DNA from: Intoshia linei
Lineage: Eukaryota > Orthonectida > Rhopaluridae
Direction of reading: 5' to 3'
Assembly: GCA_001642005.1 (NCBI GenBank)
Contig: LWCA01000183.1
Location: forward strand, 1-43,340
DNA length: 43,340 bases
A model generated the notes under the pieces. That model did no database searches and was not told where the DNA came from. It saw only the letters and a program-made list of their open reading frames with translations. A program made the position numbers and the translations under genes. Below, piece after piece: positions 43,236 to 43,340 of this stretch; the stretch's first letter is position 1; every line of letters starts with the position of its first letter.

Positions 43236-43340
43236 ATGAATCATAAAGTACCAAGTAAAGCTTTTATAAAATATAACATTTTAGAATGAACAACCTAGAA
43301 AACTATTCATTGGAGGTTTAAGTCCAGAAACTACAGATGA
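43236..43340 (+). CDS. hnRNP A/B-type RNA-binding protein, 5' end only
   Basis: The window ends inside the first RRM of a probable hnRNP A/B (or Musashi-like) nuclear RNA-binding protein. After a CATTTTAG acceptor (43284), the exon from 43285 reads NEQPRKLFIGGLSPETTD. KLFIGGL is the RNP2 strand, and the spacing EQxRKLFIGGLSxETTDE is that of hnRNP A1/A2. A likely first exon at 43236-43247 supplies MNHK, joined in phase 0 through a 37-nt intron (43248-43284) whose length matches the other small introns. Its donor GTACCA is weak, so the true start could lie further upstream. RNP1 and the rest of the protein lie outside the window. Confidence 0.8.

Noticed and set aside
1..43340. CRISPR arrays, bacterial operons, rRNA
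   Set aside because: No regularly spaced repeats or rRNA-like blocks; every recognised gene is spliced and eukaryotic.

Overview
The window is metazoan nuclear DNA, strongly A+T-rich by eye (not counted), with few genes and much transposon debris. I find six confidently identifiable spliced genes, the start of a seventh and one unidentified exon cluster. Exon models were built by hand from homologous reading frames, phase agreement and GT-AG junctions. For all six complete models the summed coding length is an exact multiple of three.

Most introns are very short (32-43 nt, GTA...TTTAG-like); the rest range from about 100 nt to 6.5 kb. HYLS1 (centriole/cilium), a LIM-homeobox gene of the LHX1/5 class and a CrebA/CREB3L bZIP gene point to a ciliated bilaterian. 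The tiny introns and A+T bias would suit a flatworm or an orthonectid/dicyemid-like animal, but that placement is inference only.

Layout. 1-5917: transposon debris, including an intact-ended hAT relic with perfect 8-bp target duplications. 5918-14606 (minus): LHX1/5-type LIM-homeobox gene, with a 6.5-kb element-filled intron between the LIM2 and homeodomain exons. 14613-23035: gene-poor; hAT, Tc1/mariner and CYFC-type fossils. 23036-24648 (plus): COQ2. 24791-28186 (minus): syntaxin-5, tail-to-tail with COQ2. 28286-30658 (plus): RagC/D GTPase, head-to-head with syntaxin-5 across 99 bp. 30659-32868: intergenic. 32869-34625 (minus): CrebA/CREB3L-like bZIP factor. 34920-39405 (minus): HYLS1, just upstream of CREB3L on the same strand. 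39406-43235: decayed ZBED-like hAT element, an unidentified exon pair near 41.4-41.8 kb and two hAT MITEs. 43236-43340 (plus): first codons of an hnRNP A/B-type RRM protein, cut by the window end.

The genes act in separate cell systems: neural/developmental transcription (LHX1/5), ubiquinone synthesis (COQ2), ER-Golgi fusion (syntaxin-5), amino-acid signalling to TORC1 (RagC/D), secretory-gene transcription (CREB3L) and centriole/cilium assembly (HYLS1). The one possible functional link is that CrebA-type factors are known regulators of secretory genes, and the shared syntaxin-5/RagC promoter carries two ACGTAA motifs. I found no evidence of a new multi-gene system. The best leads are the two-class intron architecture, acceptor sites just upstream of start codons (possible trans-splicing), a RagC switch-II substitution and a transposon end that may supply a splice acceptor.
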